Positions 1 to 13,113 of a stretch of 64,000 bases of DNA are shown piece after piece. This stretch comes from Haemonchus contortus (lineage: Eukaryota > Nematoda > Chromadorea > Rhabditida > Trichostrongylidae), in contig LS997563.1 of assembly GCA_000469685.2 (NCBI GenBank), positions 31,553,968 to 31,617,967 of the forward strand, given 5' to 3'. A program made the translations under genes and the position numbers. Numbering within the stretch: position 1 is the stretch's first letter; the number at the start of each line of letters is the position of its first letter. The notes under the pieces were generated by a model, which worked only from the letters and a program-made list of their open reading frames with translations, did not search any database and was not told where the DNA came from.

Positions 1-397
1 CCCAATTAACCTTTTAGTCTTTAAATACGCCGTGTTTACGTTTCCTTGATTACCTTTGCACTATTCAGAACTGTTAGTTTCACTAATCGTTGAAAACACA
101 TGCCCAAGAATTATCGTGAACCCTGCCTTTCAGTAAGTGCTTGATTCTATTGTAACATGACTAACAACCCCTCTCTCATCTGCAAGAACACCCTGAAGTG
201 TATACAATGAATCATTCTTAAAAACTCGTTCAAACGTATGTTGAGCTTGTTTCATGTCATTGTTGAATCCTGCTCAACTCCCTAACGGGAGTGAGTTTGA
301 GCTGAGTTCAAGTGCGGAAACTCTATCTTGGGCGAATGACTAGAAACATTCAACAAGAATCTCAGCCTTTGTAGAAGCGAAGGCACTTGAAACTCAC
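1..397. other. Probable intron or flank of the CNNM-like gene
   Basis: The stretch follows the GTGAGT donor of the last visible CNNM-like exon. I read its reverse complement and found no sequence resembling the next conserved family segment (the region after GE-x2-PQ), so the next exon should lie outside the window. Nothing else is recognisable. Confidence 0.4.
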
Positions 398-1509
398 CTG
401 TGGCAACATTTCTCCGAGTAGAACAATGAAGACTGTTGGTACGACGTATTTGAGTATTTCACCATACTTATGCTGAATTCAAAGAGAACATTAAAGTTAT
501 GAATGAACAAACGAGTACAGAATTGTTTCCTTTGCGTACAGGCTCTACAAGAGCTGCGATTCCATTGGTGAAGATCGTGTTCACAAGAATGTTCGCTAGA
601 GCCATTGTGCATATCAACCAGTTAGACTGTTTTCGGTACTTGATGATTTTCCGAGCGTGAGTCTTGAAAGGTGCAAAATTACTAAAAGACATTCACTTGA
701 GCCCATTTATCACGGAATCCCTTTCAGACCCATCAGATGAAGAAATAACTGAACTCTGTATTTGTCATTGTAAACGATTTGGCTTCACACAGGTTCACAG
801 TTTTAGGCGTTTCACTTACAATCGAAGCCATAGACAACTTTGAAACCTGCACTATCGTTGTAAAATTACCCAGAACACCTACTTTAGAACAACCTGCAAT
901 TTGATGAGTGCGTTCATACTGGCTTACGACAAAAGAGTAAGGGTTGCTCGAGCTGCATGGGTTAAACTTTGTTTTTTGATGCTGTGCTAATTACTTCCCC
1001 AGCACAATAGTGAAAAGGAGAGCAAAGTAGCTCGTGAATCTGCCGTATCATCAGTAATATTATTGAAGATTTAGTCGAGGCTCAGCCAAAACCAACAGCA
1101 TCGGCACTGTGCAAAAAGTTCTCAAAAAATGCTCGCGGCAGTTACGATGGTAACCTCAACTGCTTTGCATTCCTATTTGACAGTGGCCCGGTATAGCAGG
1201 TGATCAACTTTCATCTTAGGCTAGACAACGTGTCGTTCTGCTGTACAGCCTTCAACAATAGGGCCCAGACTTATCGATGAAAATACTTGAGCATCATGGT
1301 CAACGCACCTTATGCGGCTCTTCTCCAGTTTCCGAAAGCAATGCCATATCGTTTATACTCATTCTCATGTAGGCGAAGTTCGCCCCTGAGCAGTAGGAAG
1401 AAATCACCAAAGTAGCTATGCAAATGAGCACGATGACCCAAACAGGGAGGAAGAGATCGTTTTGTCCTTTGTCCCGTACTTGAAGCAACTGCAATACATC
1501 AAAGTAGCT
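398..1509 (-). CDS. CNNM/DUF21 family metal-transporter-like protein, partial (three internal exons)
   Basis: Three exons read in order on the minus strand: 1509-1309, 662-540 and 472-398, all joined in phase 0. They give about 133 residues. The first exon holds a hydrophobic helix (LPVWVIVLICIATLVISSYC) followed by SGANFAYM, matching the first membrane helix and the SGLNLGLM-type motif of CNNM/DUF21 proteins, then a cytosolic stretch ending TGEEPHK. The second continues with ARKIIKYRKQSNWLICTMAL and ANILVNTIF, matching the family's A+KI-P-R-GN-LLC-LLLGNVLVN segment. The third ends VPTVFIVLLGEMLPQ, matching the family's I-FGE-VPQ. Splice signals are good (AAG|gtgcgt, CCT|gtacgc, CAG|gtgagt; acceptors ending ctttcaag and gaattcag). 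CNNM proteins are magnesium transporters or regulators in the plasma membrane. The N-terminal extracellular part, later helices and CBS domains are not found here. The first acceptor (1510) is the least certain boundary. The family call is firm; the ortholog is not assigned. Confidence 0.82.
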
Positions 1510-1849
1510 CTGTAGAGTGAACATCTTGCGCTCAAATTAATGGAGAAACGCATTTGGGAACACGATCTTTTGGACAATCACATTTTTCTATGTTACCATA
1601 TGATTCCATATATGACATTATACGAAGTCCCGAATCATAGATTTTAATAAGTGTTCTCGTAATGAGTAAGTAAAATGCCAGCACAATGCAACTTCAAATG
1701 TCATATCTGTTACATATTTCCTTTTTTTAAAAATACTTTCAAAATGTGTGCCCTCCCTTAGATTTCCAACGCATGTTTTGGTTAACAAGATCAAATCCAA
1801 GAGGACTTTGAACGAGATTAAGCAGCGTCATGCAAGATCTTGAGTAAAA

Positions 1850-1909
1850 TTCATCATCACTGCCAAGATTTGATACTTTAAAGTATCAAATCTTGGCAGT
1901 GATGATGAA
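1850..1909. repeat. Perfect 60-bp palindrome without spacer
   Basis: The 30 bases at 1850-1879 are the exact reverse complement of 1880-1909, with the centre at CTTT|AAAG. The match stops at both outer ends. No transposon ends or target duplication are evident around it. It may be a MITE remnant, a templated foldback insertion or an assembly artefact. Confidence 0.95.
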
Positions 1910-4900
1910 AGGCAGACCACAGCGAAGCCTGTTTATGCGGACTGGAAACTTTGATGCGAACTTTTCTGGCAGCCTTCCATGAGATGAGCCACCTTCTTAT
2001 CACCCATGTGAGCAAAATTGACTACCTAAGAAAAATTGGGATACGACATTTTCATCCTCCCTCGTTGGTGAGCAAAGCGCTCCTTAGCCAGTCCGAATTC
2101 ACGACTACTCTCTTTCAGCCCATGAATTTCTTAATCAACCCAGCAGCATCACTGCTTCATGCTTGCACTAAAGGTGGCTACACTCAATGAAATCATCACT
2201 CCCATAAGAAATCCACTTGGTTTATCTGTGAGAACTGGGTGTGGATATTGACTTCCGGCCCGTCAGTCAGCCTTAAAGCAGACTTTCTTCTGTTATGTGA
2301 CATGCATCGCTGTAGAATTTGCGAACTCGCTCGGCTTCGGAATTCTCGTTATCTTAGCAATAGGAATTTCAAAATAGGAAAACAACTTAATGGCTCAGCA
2401 CTTAAGATAGAAAACCAATTGACTGCCGCGTGAAAGTCTGCTCCAATACATTTTTTCCACGAGAGTTTATAACTCAGACAAGGTTTTTGCGATTGTTGAA
2501 ACCTCCTGTTGAACTTACAACTTTGTTAAGCGAGATAGCTGATTTGTGACACAAATGGAACGTGGAAAACTTCACAGAAAATGGTACCCCCTCTGGTGCT
2601 TCGAGACGCACAGCACTAAAATTGGCTTGATACAATCTGTGTCGTGCCATACCATCTTTTGATAAACTTTTATACTAAAATAAAGCAGCTAGGTCACGAA
2701 CAAAGTACTCGGCATTATTAAACCACCCCTGCCCCCTCGACAAACGACGAATGTTACCGAAATGCTCGATACTGGAACACCATCCGAAAACTCCGAGAAG
2801 CTGCAATCCACCCCATAAGAACGGTTAGCCTCGTCTCCCTGGGAGTAAAGCAGCGACTTTGATCTCTTTGCTCCCACATCTCCTTCTGTGGCATCCATAA
2901 GTGCTATTTCCAATTTATACAACGGATATCCGTTACAATCTCTGCCTATGGAGTCATTTCAACGTATGTTTGCTGTCGCTAAGGTTTGAATACTCCGTAG
3001 TACATCCTATCTGACTTTTCCCCATACCACTTACCATCGGTCAAACAAAACTTTATGCATGATGTGGAATGGAATTTGGCGTAACAAAGAAAAAAACATA
3101 CTTCTTATAAACCTCATTTGTTTTCAGGGATATGCCCTCCTTTGTGAGTATATATTTGCTGTCCCAATCCTGAATTACGCGACTTTGAGAAGATTGGAGG
3201 AACAAAGAAAAACCGAGATACCGCTGAACCGTATCTACATTACACTGATAAGGGGTGATAATAAGCGAAAAGAGGGACAGTTGGGCCGTCAGTATTAGGT
3301 GTTCGGGAAAGCTTGGCCCCAGTTGTTGAATTTGCTTTATCTGCTCAGCGCCTAATATGTGGCAAGGCCAACATATAACGGACAAAGCAATAGTTCCTGT
3401 ATTATTAACACTCAGTTGTATTTTACATCCACTTTTCACTTTCGCGATGTGGAGAGCGGCTGTATGTTCGACCATCAGCACCAGCACTATACCACATCTT
3501 ACTCCTACCACACCGGCTCTAATAAGGAAGCTGGTGTTAAGGAAGGTGTTCAGCTATCACCCCCAGTTACAAGGCATCGTTAGCTGCTACGAACGCTTCG
3601 AGGTAGGAGACTATGTACATACAGTGTTGAAGGCGCCTGTCACCCATCTGAACTCAACTTGAGCGGGTTACAGCGCGAAAAAAGATGTTCTTATTCCGAT
3701 CTACAGAGAAATGAAACAATTTGGAGTTCACAGCTCATATTGAAATTAGGTTGAAGGAACTGGGAAAGAAGAGCAAGGTGAGCGATAAGGTACCGCATCA
3801 TCTTAAACCTGCCTATTGTGGTTTCTGCTGACTTTGGTCAACCTGCACAAATAGTGCCGGTGGTTGGAGCATCTTATCACTGATGATGAAAAGAAATCTT
3901 CTACAACAGTCCCTACAAGAGGCCTCAGTGATAAGCCCAAGAGGAATGGCGAAAGAGGTAACCAAAGTTGTCTACTCCATGAAGATAGTAAATCAGATCA
4001 TATTATGCTGTCAATCTATTTTAATGTACATGGGCGAGTACACTAGTAACTGCTAGATAAAGGTGGTGCCTCTGCCAACGTCACCACTCAAGAACTACGA
4101 TATCTGAAGCGAATCGTCCAGCAGCGGAAAGAAGATGTCCGAAAAGTCTGCATCTAGCAAGAAATGCCAGACCACAGGTCGCAAAGGCGGCGAAATCGAA
4201 ATTTGTGAAGTCTAACCGAGCGGTCAGTACTCCCTCATCTTCGGCATAGTCCACCTCGACAGACACAGCAATTTTGGGGGGCATTGATTTTAACACATTG
4301 AGAGCTATAGTGGAGGGGCAGCAGACCTAACGGTACTTAATAACGGTTCATGCACAAGAATATGGTTCCAAGCTGAGCCTCAGCAGGGCGGGGTGAAAGC
4401 TGGATGATTACCTCGCACAAAAAGATAGGATGGAGTATAAGTTGAATTTTCAATTGACTCACCCACCTCGATACCTCTCTCCCTCCTAAAGCTCAGACAT
4501 ACATAGCACGATGCCGATACAGATCGAAATCACAGTTTCGAATTACCTACTTCTCTCCATATCATCCACTTCAGTCCGCAGAACTCACTCTACTCCATCA
4601 ACCTACCCACCAAGTTGCTGCCCTATATATAAGAAGGAAGTGAAGAATACGGCAAGAATTTCATATCACTACCTTTATCGTAATCATAAGTTTTGCGGAC
4701 GGACAGACCGACACACAGACACACCGACAAACTTACAAGTCGACACACCAAGTTTCTGCTTGATAAATGAGAGAGATAGGAATACTTAAGAAATGATAAG
4801 GACTGACGAGGAGCTACAATAAACAATCCAAGTAGGTTTGTATTGACCATTGCCTTAATAATAGAACCTTGGCACATTCGTGGGTAATGTGAGGCGTGAC

Positions 4901-7900
4901 GGCGTCGTAGGTGATAGAAATTGGTAGCAATTGATAAGACCTGATAGGAAGTCATAGAAAGGCACTTCGGTGACTTTCTTAAGAGTTTTTCTTGCAGTTC
5001 TCCCCTTATGTTGAGCGAAGAGTGCAGGTGACGTTATTGTGCTATGAATTACCGATAAGTACTTGCCTCACACCGATCCGTTGATGAAAGAAAATATCCA
5101 TCTCGTGGAAGTCCCGTGCCAAATACAATGAAGTATACTTTCGTATCCTTAGTGATTTCGGTAGTGTCCTTCTTTGTGCGAAGTCCAAATATATCGAGCC
5201 TGAAACGCTAGACAAAGTTATGTAGGAGGAGCATGTCCATTTCCAACTCACATCAGCTGTGGGAATGAAACAAAAAACGCGAGGGACAACTGAGAATGGA
5301 CTACTTCTAGCGTGAAATAATTGTGGGTACAATAGGTGAAACAAACGAAATTTGAGAACTCCATCAGACTTACGAATTCCCCCCGTACAGCTGTATCAAA
5401 GCCGTGAAGATCTTAACAACAAGTGACACCAGATGCACATTCAGCATTGCAGTTCAGCTAGAAAATGAGCCCCACTTCACAACTCAATGAATTGATCAGC
5501 ACCGTATCATTATCTTTTGAGGGTTATCTGAAGTTTACCTATGTCAGCTATATCCAAATAAAATGTTTATAGCACAGAACACCACAGAGCACACGAATCC
5601 GCTACTTGTAAAGGTGCCGATAACATACTAGTCGAGTAATGATGCTCATCTTGAACCTTTTTCATTAAACAAGGGATAACTGTAACGCGAACAGTTTTTG
5701 CAACTAGTCAGGCAGCCCTCCAGCAGAGTTAATTGAGTGCTCGTAAGACTCGAAAAGCGCGGTTTTTGCTGGTCCTCCACTAGAACGTTTCCTCTATAGC
5801 ATGACGATCGTTAGCGCTCTTTAGCGCTCTACATATAGAAATCATACCAGGGTATGCGAAAAATATAGTTGAATTGCAATTGCAAGACAGTGTAAATGAT
5901 GGAATAAATTTATGGACGTATTGAGACGCAGTAGCGGAGGAATAGGAATGGTGGAGCATTGAGAATCGCAGGTAACAGTTAGATGAGAAGGAAACAGCAA
6001 AAAAGCGGTAAAAATGAGTCATGGATCCGCTTATTAGAAGAAGCTCAACTACGAATTACATTACTATACAAGTCGGAAGAAATGAAGAATCTAGTGCCAG
6101 ACTCAATCAAAAAGTAAAACCTGTGTGCATTTCATAACCCGTCAGTTGGCAGCAGTGAATCGCCAACTGGTACCGTATTATTCCTACAAATTCATTTTAT
6201 ATGCTTTCCATATTATAAGGGACTCTATTTAGGACTAGGTTGACTGTTATGATTTGCCATAGAGCAACAACAGAAAACTGCATCATTCAAAAATTACTTC
6301 GACATTATCAAAGGTGATAGGCAGACAAACCTATTCAAAAAAATCTAATGAAATAAACGGCGAAGAGGGTAATTGCCAACACAGGAAAGAAATATCTAAA
6401 ATTAGCACCAAAAAATAAAAAAAAGACATTTTGAAAAACAACATCGAACACAAGTCAGCGGAAAACAAAATGACGAAATTGTTTGGTGATGTTACAGTAC
6501 CCACCTTAATTGTTCAAAAAAAGGCGAAAAAACGCGGAATCGCGTCTTCTTCGTCTTTTCGTTACAACTGGATTAGTTTTAACTTTTCTCACATATAATG
6601 TTACAAGGTAAAATTTGAAGTCCTCCGTACTTCAAAGTTCCTGGGGGCACGTCATTAGCAGCGGAGCTCGCTATAATTATAACCAGAAGGTATTCCCTCC
6701 TTTTGGAAGTGTTCAGGGAGTTGTGAAGTAGCCATCATATTCCAAAACTCAACAGAAAGTAGACCAATGCATTCCTCATGTCTTACTGATCATTTTGATA
6801 CCTATTTTCTCCAAAATGGACAAATTTGGTCATGAACCAATCTTAAAAGCGAACGGCTTTTCAAAGTGAAAAATAGCAAATCTGAGCTAACTCCTAGTGT
6901 CAGTGAATAATGAAACTATACTTATAAATAGCTCTTTTCTATAGTTTGCAGATTGTATGCCTCAGCTCTAGAAAAAAAAAGCGATTTCATTATCCAAATC
7001 TCGGTTTGCGGCACATTTTGGAAGAGAACGTACGTTTTCTTGCTTTTCCAATTGGCATTTACGATGTTCAGGAAGATGTTGCGCACTTCGCTAAAGGAGA
7101 TATGGAACTACTGGAGCACATTCATGATTTGTAGGAAATAGTAAATTGTCTTGAAACCCTCCCTTCATTTAGGCTTATGAAATCACCGCCATTATGTGTG
7201 GAAAAAGTGAAAACTAGCTAAGTTATAAGGAAAAGACGAAAAAGACTCGAATCCGCGTTTTTTTCGTACCTTTTTGAATATATTGGGGGGGGGGGGGTAT
7301 TGTACGTGACAATTAGGACTTCAAAACGGTCACCAAAAGAGATCTTCTGCAAGTTCAACGTCAGATTAACGGTGATAAAATGAAAGTGATTAGGCGAACG
7401 GCATAGATACGATCCGTGTAATGCAATCCTCACAAACTTGTTCCATTCGAGTTATTGCGTGTTCTGCTTACATGGGTTCAAGCCCGTTACCGTACTTTCG
7501 CTCGTACATGTCCTGTGACTGCATGAAAGTAAACTCTGCATAACTCGAATAAAAATATCTACAATTGCAGTGCCAGTTTTTTTCAAAGAGTGTTCGACAC
7601 TGTAATAGTAAAATAAATATAGTAAGTATAGTAAAATACTATAGGTAAAATAAGTATAGTAAAATATGTATGTACTTTGAACTTTACTTCGTAATCAAGC
7701 GCTAACTGATAGCGTTTTCACAGATTGCTGCCAGGAATTACATGAGAGATTGAAAGCGGTCACTTGGTAAAATGGTAGTCCTAGGGATAGACGGTCTCCA
7801 TTGAAAATGCCAGAGCATTAACTCATACTACTACTTATAACACTTGTGACATTCCACTCATTCCCTTGTAGACAATATTAAATGGCATTAATAATTGTTG

Positions 7901-9238
7901 ACGATTGACAGAGTAAAGCTACTATTGTGACATTTATGGAAGTAGGATATTAGGGTATTCATTACCCATTTACCTCTTCATCTCATAAATACCCTTCGTC
8001 CACCGAGAAAGCAGTTTAATCGATTTTTACCTTGAATATATATTTCGAAAATTTCCCTCTAATTACATTTTTGGGAACCTGAGACAGCTAGACCTCCTCC
8101 TTCGTCATTATGGGTTCGCAAGAACGATCAAATTACACCTAGCAATGGGGTATGGTCCATAGGTGGAAATACATCGTCAGCATCCTTCCACACATTCTCT
8201 TTTCTTCTTACGGCATTGAAACGAAGCTGTTTTATGCCAACAGACATCCGAGGCAGTCTGCAAGGTGCACCGCCAGTTCCAATGGGGAGAAAGCCGAAGT
8301 TCGCGATTTAGGTGACTTTTCCCCATTTAGCCACTCCATTTATCTCGCCTACTACTTTTGCAAGGGGCACGCTCACTGCTAAGCCATTAATGAAGTCAAT
8401 GTTAATCACTTTCTACTTAAAGGGTATAAGATGACACGAAATGGGAGCAAACTGGCTTCACTAATTCGCCTCTCACATTTTGTACTTTGCTTCTGCCCAC
8501 AGGGCTTCTCTTTATTTCTACTTCCAATGCATGGGAACTGACTTTTTATAGTGTTTAATATACAATAATTCTTATATCTTTTCGACAAGAGCGACGACCA
8601 TCTACGGCATTCAAAAAGAGAGCCATGTTGCAATGGATTTCGCTTCACATCAGCCCTGTTTCTGAATGTGAAATAGTTTTGAGATGGAAACTCACATATA
8701 TTGTAAGAAAGACTTCTAGAGTAAAATAATGTTTATAGAGTTGGGAAAGCCCTGCATAAACACATCTTCAATACTAAGAAAAAGCAAAAACGACATGAAC
8801 GGGAGCAGATAGGCTTTATATTCCTCTTTCCCGTTTGCTTTGCTTCCGTTCATGAAGCTTCGCTTTCGATTTTCCCTTCCCATGTAGGGATTTGATTTGT
8901 GATTGCCTTTCGAGTACAATATTTTGGCTAGGTTTCCCCCAGTTCGCTTGAAAAGCCTCCTAATGATGGTTCGATACTCCAACATACTCAAGTTCACAAA
9001 AGCGAAGTATGGGGTATTGTTGTCTATTCATTAACAATACACCCATGGTTTGTTATCGATGGGTCTGCCTTCAGGCTGGTTGAAATCCGTCAACAAAGGA
9101 TATCGAGGATGTTAGGTGCAAAACATCACGGTGGATGTGTAGTACTTGCCAGGAGGTTCCCTAGATCCTTCACCACGCAGCTTCGACCCGTTAGCTTGGG
9201 GCTGCAACCGTCTTCATAGCAACTCTACTTTTTTTCAG
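1910..9238. other. Gene-poor stretch; no supported gene
   Basis: Only short open frames without recognisable domains occur here, the longest being 152 codons on the minus strand at 3053-3511. One stretch at about 2757-2935 (minus) could be an upstream exon of the CNNM-like gene (see findings). There is a degenerate GACA/CACA-rich patch near 4690-4745, a short direct repeat of TTAGCGCTCT at 5811-5830, a 13-G run at 7285-7297 and an AT-rich tandem GTATAGTAAAATA-type repeat at about 7607-7670. Confidence 0.5.
7285..7297 (+). repeat. G13 homopolymer run
   Basis: Thirteen consecutive G between TATT and TATTG. It is one of eight G/C runs of 11-13 bases in this window. Such runs can form G-quadruplexes on one strand and are prone to deletion when replicated. 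Confidence 0.9.
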
Positions 9239-9289
9239 GAAGATGAGCCCCTTAAAGATTGAAACGCTTGCCGCTGAGTGCATCTTTAA

Positions 9290-12200
9290 GTAACTCTCTG
9301 CATTGTCGTATTTCGGTAAACATCTCCATAAAGAACTTTGTGCAGCTCAGAAAAAACTCACTACAAAGCTGGTTTACTTGACAAAGTTCTAACAGGGCTT
9401 GGAAGTTTTTTGGTTCAGTTATTGCGTTTTTTTATGCTCTAACGTGCTCACATGGAAGCTACACCCAGACACTGAGCAGCCCTAGCACGGCTGCCCATTG
9501 AGGCGGCTATGGAATGTTTGGGTAGAAAAACTCAACACTTACTTCAATGCGGGAATATTACATTCTTACAGCACTCCCGTAGAGCTCACATAATCGAGCT
9601 CCCGCTTGTGTATACATCAGTCCCTCTTGACTAGTGAGCTCTTCAGGTCAAGAGCCCGGTTTAGGACATCACAACTCGTCCATTTTTCTGCAGTAACGCA
9701 GTGCTCTTTTTTGTTCTATTCATGACAGAAAACTATAACGAATGGTTTTCATGACATGCAAAATGTCATCTCTGTGATTCATAACTATGAGTACAGATTC
9801 GCGATACAAAATTGAAACAAAACAGAATCATAGCTTTCCTTGCTTCGGGACCGAAGTGTGACCAAATACAAAAGATTTTTTTGGACTGCTAAGGTGGTTA
9901 CATGAAGCTACGACTTCAGTGTAAGACTTCGAGAGCGCTTATATTAACGGTGCACTTCGTCCCTTTCGAAGGAATATCTTCAGCTACGCTGCATTCGCTT
10001 TTTCCCCGCGGGCTTAATGCTGAGAACCTTCTCCGCCGCAGAGTTCCCCCTCTAGTGATACACTTGACTCACTCAGTACGAAAATCGATGACGAAATTGT
10101 CTATCGTGACTTTCTATTTGCTCTCGAAGGAGTCGAACGTAAGCTGAAAGAAACCGAAAGAGCCAACTTGTCTCGTATCTTTCGCTTTTCCAAATAGAAG
10201 CCATGTTCGAGAAATCAGAGAGTAGGCTGATTTTGTTGAACTCGACATCTATTTGAAAAATGAGCACGACTCCAGTTGGTGCTTTTCTGTGATTCTTCCG
10301 CCTAGCGCTGCTGAAGAAGGAGCGAGCTTGGTTGAAACAATTGTTTTTTCATCTGCCTTTGAATTTCTCTTCGAGGTTTCGAAGAACATTTCTAGAACCA
10401 AGACCACCTCTGCTGTGATTGTGGTCGAATTGCCCCAGTCGATTTTTTTGTTGAATAATCCTTTATCTTAGCCCGAAAATGTGATAAGGGGATAATTAAC
10501 AGCTTTACTCGTTGTCATCCTGTCAATCACTTTATTTCAGCCTCTCCCACATAGCTTCCAGAAAGAATCAACTCTTCTACCCTTCTGTAAATTGTGCATT
10601 CTTAATGTTTCGAAGCTGCCCCGCGCTTTTTGATTTTTCAGTCGAAAAGAGTTTTTACCATTCTGCTACATAATTTCGCAAAAGTAATTTTTGTGTTTTT
10701 TGTTTGATTGTTTGGTGGAATGATCATAATTTATCCTCCCGTTCCTACGGAACTACTATAGGATCTCCAAGGTTGAAAGGGAGACAGGCAGCGGGCTGGG
10801 AAAACACTGACGGTTGGTGTGAGGAACTGATAGCAGCTAGTATGGGTTGATAAGGGGTTATATGAGAAAGAGCTACCGGATCTGTCACGACATTCGTTTC
10901 AATCACCCTTTGGTGGGTAATGTGGGGATATCTTGACGACAGGGACTAATAACAAGTGATAACGGCTGGTGATGAACGGTGAAAACCAGACACCCTTCCT
11001 CTCTTCCATTGGCAGGATCTCACTTCTTCAGATTATGACGTGCAAATGGATTGTGGATAATCTATTACAGGAGATGATAACAAGTGATAAAGGCTGGTAA
11101 GAGACCATAGCATTGGGTGCTTCGCTCCTAACCACTCTGGCATATACCATGGGGCATTGACCCCTTGATATGTTTCATAAGACAGGGTGACAACGTAGAA
11201 GAACCCAAAAAGAGTGATAAGTTCAATTACAGCTCGAGGTTAAGTTCGGTGATGAGGGCCGATTCAAGTCAACACTATACGAAGAAAATAAATTCGATTT
11301 ACTCTCGGCTACCAAATTACGCCCACTGAGAGTCCAGACTCCTAAGAATCCCTAGCAATGATTCATATCCATGACGATAAAAAGGGCTAATGACTTCTGA
11401 TAACGGTGTAATCATCACGCAACGACATTATTAAGCGTCAGTCTTGGCTTCTACTAACTAGTCAGCTTGCTCAGTTATAGAAATCAGTCATAGAAAAAAG
11501 ACTAGTGTACTTGTGGATTTAATGAAGGGATTAGTCAGTTCCTTCATGAATAATACTGCTAAGTTCGAGAACAGCCTATCGAGAATTCGTAATTATAAGG
11601 TTAGCCTCATCATGTCAAATGTCAGTGCACTACCCAGTTTGTGGTAAGCTCTCTTCCTTTGTATACCGTAGTTTTTCAGGAAGGTCATTATTCCATTGGT
11701 CAGAAATGTAACATTTGTTTTGGAAAGAGTAACAGTTGAATAGCTATCCACTTCGATTTGGCAGAGGGGAGAAAGGAGCTTGGTGGCTGATATGAATATG
11801 TGGTAGGAAAAATCTGACCATGCAACATCCACTCCGATCGAATACTTCTCAATATTCGTGATTCTTCTCATATTATTCTTACTTTTATCATTTAACATAA
11901 ATGGTCGGATTTTTGTCAAATTTTGGTTCAATTTGCCTACAGTATGAATAAAAAAGTTTCCATTAATGCTACTCTATGTTCCTCATCTCAAAGATTCCCC
12001 GCAAAGCGTCATGAACTGAGTTAAGGTGAACTAGATTCAAAGCCCTTTTTTTATGTGAAAAAAATGGAAAAAAGGGAATACAAAACCTATTGGCACCACC
12101 AAGTCGGCCTCTCCTGAACACTGCGTTGCTCATCTGCTGGCCATTTTAAGAAAAATTTCTTGTTCAAGAAGCTTTTAAACTCACAACTTATTGAGTACGT

Positions 12201-13113
12201 CATGAGATCTGCAATGATGATTCTGCAATACGATGCTCGTTTCTGAAAAGGACATCAACAAAAGGCTTCTTCTATTCCCTACCCTTTTCCTTATTGAATT
12301 CGGAGTTCAATTTTCCTTACGATTCTCGCGAGCTCTGCAGCCAATTGTTGCCAACCTACTTTTTTCGTACACCTTGATTGTTCGAGCTTTCGAGACTGAT
12401 AAGACATCAACTTCATCGTAAGATCTTTACGTAGAACCACTTTTTCGGAGCGCCTGAAGTCGAAAGCAAGCCTATGATTATTGTCACAACGTCGTCAGTG
12501 ATGTAGATAGTGGTATGGCAGCAATTGCAAGCAGAGAGTTTCCTTGCTAAGCTCTAATATGTACTAAGACTCGCGAGGTCCTTTTGGGAAGTTCATGAGA
12601 ACCGATAGGTTGAGAGCCATTGAATGAGACCATCAGATGGTAGAGTCTATACTGATCGCAGCCCATTGCTCGATATATCGATTTTTCTGAATTTGGAAAA
12701 TTTTGAACGGGGCGCCAACTCGGCGTCATCGCGGCAAAATCGATTGGATAGATTCAAAGCCGTACAGGTCCGCTGACGGGGCAAACTCCTTTCTGTTTTT
12801 TTTTCAAAATTTTTCCGCCATTTTAACCCTTTATCGAATTGTTCGTGTCTGTGTGCTCGTGTTCGCTTTTATAATCCCTAACTGAACGTGAAGAAACATT
12901 TCCAATCCCATTTTGCTCCACTTTTTTCCGATTCATTTCTTCGCTGAAAACGCTGCTCGAAATTAATTTCTGCGTAGATCGATAGTGCAACGAAGTCCTT
13001 CATTAGCAACTGGAAACAGGAGTTGATGTCCCACAAAACGTTCATTCCACCCTTCTAATGAACTTAGAAGCCATCCAAATTCACTCCCAAGTACGGCTTT
13101 CTATGATTGTATT
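9290..13113. other. Gene-poor stretch; no supported gene
   Basis: No domain-bearing open frame was found on either strand. A 20-base word, AACAAGTGATAACGGCTGGT, occurs at 10951-10970 and again with one change at 11079-11098. Degenerate GATAA/GTGATAA-rich text surrounds both copies, suggesting a decayed repeat family. Confidence 0.4.

Noticed and set aside
3053..3511. 152-codon minus-strand frame near the CNNM-like exons
   Set aside because: It does not resemble any part of CNNM proteins and shows no good splice boundaries or other motif.
7460..7490. GGGTTCAAGCCCG, resembling a tRNA T-arm
   Set aside because: No A box, anticodon arm or acceptor stem at the right distances.
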